A stretch of 64,000 nt of DNA, from NCBI RefSeq assembly GCF_004000785.1, contig NZ_BILX01000001.1, forward strand, positions 62,001 through 126,000, in the 5' to 3' direction. Positions 62,411-64,000 of the stretch are shown here, in pieces (within the stretch, counting starts at the first letter, position 1; every line of letters begins with the position of its first letter). Origin of the DNA: Paenibacillus ehimensis NBRC 15659 (GTDB lineage: Bacteria > Bacillota > Bacilli > Paenibacillales > NBRC-103111). The position numbers were made by a program, and so were the translations under genes. Below the pieces are notes generated by a model. The model was not told where the DNA came from and searched no databases. It was given only the letters and a program-made list of their open reading frames with translations.

Positions 62411-62444
62411 CTTCACAAGATCTTCAAAAGCTTCCCTTACACTA
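62411..62444 (+). promoter_or_regulatory. direct-repeat promoter of the copper-linked lipoprotein
   Basis: TCTTCACAAG (62411-62420) and TCTTCAAAAG (62422-62431) are tandem repeats with an 11-bp period, ending 7 nt before the -10 TACACT (62439-62444). The repeats occupy the -35 region, the standard layout for activation by OmpR/PhoB-type regulators such as the one encoded upstream. Confidence 0.7.
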
Positions 62445-62476
62445 AAAATCAACCGAGAGAAAACAGGAGGGTATTT

Positions 62477-63325
62477 ATGAAAAAAGCAGCCATAGCGACA
62501 TTGCTGGGTACGGCGCTGCTTCTAAGCGCGTGCGGCCAAGCGGGGAAGGAAGCGACTCCCCCGAGGGAGGCTCCGAAGGAAGAAGCCGGACACGGCAATC
62601 ACGGAGGCGAGCCGTCCGAAGCGCCGAAGAGCGGAGAGATCGTCACATCCTTCAAGCTGACGCCGGAGAAGCCGCAGGCCAAGAGCGATACCCCGCTTAC
62701 GATTCAAATTGCGGACAAAAGCGGCAAGCCGGTGGAAAACTTCGACATCACGCACGAGAAGAAGCTCCACTTGATCGTCGTCAGCAAAGACCTGTCGTAC
62801 TTTAACCACATTCATCCCGACTATAAAGGGGGAGGCCGGTTCGACATCACGACGCAGTTTCCGGGCGGCGGCGATTATAAGCTGATTGCGGACTTCGTGC
62901 CGACAGGCCAAGGCTCGGTGACGCAGACGCAGTGGATCAGCGTGCAGGGCGATGCGCCCGCAGCCGCGGCGATCGAGCCCGAGTCCAAGCTGGTCAAAAC
63001 GGTGGACGGCAAAGAAGTCACGCTGGCGATCGATCACCTGATGGCGGGAATGGACGCGAACCTGACCTTTACGATTCGCGACGCCGCTTCGCAGCAGCCG
63101 GTGACGAATCTTCAGCCTTATCTCGGGGCGGTCGGGCATGTGGTTATTTTGAGCGCCGATGCCGAGCAGTATTTGCACGTCCATCCGATGGACGAGAAGG
63201 CCTCCGGGCCGGACGCCAAGTTCATGACGAAATTCCCGAAAAGCGGCGTATATAAGCTGTGGGGCCAGTTCCAGCATGAAGGCAAGGTGTTCACCGTTCC
63301 TTTCGTCGTGAAAGTGCCCGGTTGA
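62477..63325 (+). CDS. His-rich duplicated lipoprotein, candidate copper-binding protein
   Basis: 282-aa lipoprotein: lipobox LSAC (Cys19), then a His/Gly/Glu-rich linker (EEAGHGNHGGE). Two copies of a YtkA/FixH-like beta domain follow at about residues 55-155 and 178-282. Each carries the same His-x-His-Pro motif (YFNHIHPDY and QYLHVHPMD) followed by an aligned F...G.YKL strand. The duplication and histidines suggest surface metal binding. Neighbours (copA, two-component system, direct-repeat promoter) point to copper. ATG 62477 follows ACAGGAGGG. I do not know a named family for it. Confidence 0.8.
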   Translation: MKKAAIATLLGTALLLSACGQAGKEATPPREAPKEEAGHGNHGGEPSEAPKSGEIVTSFKLTPEKPQAKSDTPLTIQIADKSGKPVENFDITHEKKLHLIVVSKDLSYFNHIHPDYKGGGRFDITTQFPGGGDYKLIADFVPTGQGSVTQTQWISVQGDAPAAAAIEPESKLVKTVDGKEVTLAIDHLMAGMDANLTFTIRDAASQQPVTNLQPYLGAVGHVVILSADAEQYLHVHPMDEKASGPDAKFMTKFPKSGVYKLWGQFQHEGKVFTVPFVVKVPG

Positions 63326-63690
63326 GCTTGTTGAGATACCCGTTTCGCGTAAAAAATTCTTTGCATACGCCGGTGGGATATATCCCACCTGAGCTTGTTG
63401 AGAAAGTGGTCAGACGGGATTATAGAGGTAACGAAGGGGTGGGGTATCTACTTCCGACCGCTACCCCACCCCGCAAAGTGAAGTTGAATCAGGGAAGCTT
63501 AGTCCGAGTACTTTGCGGGGACCCCGGGTCCTCGGGAAATTTGATTGGAAGCCGCTTAATAGCGGACATTTCCCGAAGACAAAGGCGGCCGCTATCGCTT
63601 CTCCAGTAGATACCCCACCTCCGTATGTTTCTCTATTCTTGTCAAAACCACTTTATCAACAGCCTGCGGTGGGATATATCCCACCTGTAT
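63324..63690. repeat. nest of palindromes, inverted and direct repeats (MITE-like or structured RNA)
   Basis: Two identical 18-bp palindromes, GGTGGGATATATCCCACC, at 63372-63389 and 63668-63685. Between them: GGTGGGGTATCTACT (63438-63452) / AGTAGATACCCCACC (63605-63619), 15-bp inverted repeat; GGGGTGGGGTA (63436-63446) / TACCCCACCCC (63462-63472), 11 bp; CCCCGCAAAGT (63469-63479) / ACTTTGCGGGG (63510-63520), 11 bp; TCGGGAAAT (63532-63540) / ATTTCCCGA (63568-63576), 9 bp. GAGCTTGTTGAGA is directly repeated at 63324 and 63391; the first copy overlaps the lipoprotein stop codon. No transposase or convincing gene is inside. Confidence 0.85.
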
Positions 63691-63779
63691 TTGTCTGAGT
63701 TTTTCTACTTCAAAGGCTTCCAAACAAGCTCGGCGATTCGCAGAAGTCGAATCGGTCTTATTCTTCATTAAGCCGGCTC

Positions 63780-64000
63780 TTACCGGTTGACATGGGCATC
63801 GGGAGCCTTATCCGGCACCAGATTCAATACGATGTTGTGCTCAAGAAGCGCCTTCAGCCCGCACAGGACGATCGTAAACCCTTCCGTCGAGCCGATCGCT
63901 TGCTTGACGATGTCGTCCCCATCTCCTTGAAACCCTGTGTTCGTTACCGTGACGAAGGTTTCGTCATCCGCGCGGCGGGTAAATGTCCATTCCACCGTAG
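63780..64000 (-). CDS. SRPBCC/AHSA1-like protein, N-terminus outside the window
   Basis: The last about 73 codons of a START/SRPBCC-fold protein related to the Hsp90-activator homolog AHSA1: VEWTFTRRADDETFVTVTNT, then IVKQAIGSTEGFTIVLCGLK and a C-terminal helix ALLEHNIVLNLVPDKAPDAH. The frame is open through the right edge, so the start lies beyond 64000. AHSA1-like proteins in bacteria bind hydrophobic ligands; no specific role can be given. Confidence 0.75.
   Translation of the reverse strand, partial: TVEWTFTRRADDETFVTVTNTGFQGDGDDIVKQAIGSTEGFTIVLCGLKALLEHNIVLNLVPDKAPDAHVNR

Noticed and set aside
63322-63609. A 95-codon frame crossing the repeat nest (with GYIPP-like peptides on both strands)
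   Set aside because: The repeated peptides come from the palindromes themselves; there is no ribosome site and it overlaps the lipoprotein stop.
63372-63685. CRISPR array because of repeated palindromes
   Set aside because: Only two identical copies 296 bp apart, no regular spacers and no cas genes.

Overview
The window looks like chromosomal DNA from a spore-forming, motile, GC-rich member of the Paenibacillaceae (Paenibacillus or Cohnella type). Supporting features are a sleB cortex-lytic gene, a YjcZ-type mini-protein, a CotF-family coat gene, Spo0A-like boxes, a T-box leader, 7-1-7 Fur boxes, CsoR/CopZ/CopA copper genes, an Lpl-type sugar importer beside a membrane-bound AraC regulator, strong Shine-Dalgarno sites and many GTG/TTG starts. 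No phage, plasmid, transposase or CRISPR locus is visible. The window begins inside an rlmA-like methyltransferase gene and ends inside an SRPBCC/AHSA1-like gene.

Layout. 0-4.6 kb: rlmA-like (partial), corA, a Cache-domain chemoreceptor behind a structured leader, and an L,D-transpeptidase. 4.6-11.8 kb: a complete 2-aminoethylphosphonate (AEP) import and degradation locus (binding protein, ATPase, fused permease, phosphonatase PhnX, transaminase PhnW, DeoR-type regulator). 11.8-16.5 kb: an orphan membrane protein, a TVP38-like protein, and a molybdate locus (HTH-plus-binding-domain regulator divergent from modAB, with no modC). 16.5-20.4 kb: DoxX, a formylglycine-generating-enzyme remnant, a YjcZ-type peptide, sleB, and a Fur-controlled unit (65-aa protein, FhuF-like reductase) followed by a DUF2325 gene. 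20.4-24.7 kb: a GntR regulator and DUF2500 gene divergent from glycolate oxidase glcDF. 25-28.6 kb: two convergent chemoreceptor genes sharing a terminator, one of them split by a frameshift at a seven-A run.

28.7-30.2 kb: a VOC protein and an alpha/beta hydrolase. 30.5-43.1 kb: a polysaccharide-utilisation locus with an AraC-type membrane sensor, lipoprotein, two permeases, a GH105 hydrolase, a 1158-aa secreted protein and a 567-aa cytosolic protein; the last two belong to no family I can name. 43.2-50.6 kb: DUF1259, a copper-amine-oxidase-N-like protein, CotF, a solo CheY, a WYL regulator divergent from a hydrolase, a second hydrolase, an HD protein and a DUF1835 protein. 50.6-57.3 kb: an aminotransferase under a T-box, and a five-gene peptide/nickel-type ABC transporter. 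57.6-63.3 kb: csoR-copZ, copA, a two-component system and a His-rich duplicated lipoprotein, which together read as a copper-handling island. 63.3-63.7 kb: a dense nest of palindromes and inverted repeats of unknown nature.

The most distinctive signals are the repeat nest at 63324-63690, the frameshifted chemoreceptor with a ribosome-binding site exactly at the slip, the Spo0A-like box arrays in front of two chemoreceptor genes, paired operator-like boxes in the AEP locus, the unclassified large secreted protein of the polysaccharide locus, and the copper lipoprotein behind an 11-bp direct-repeat promoter.
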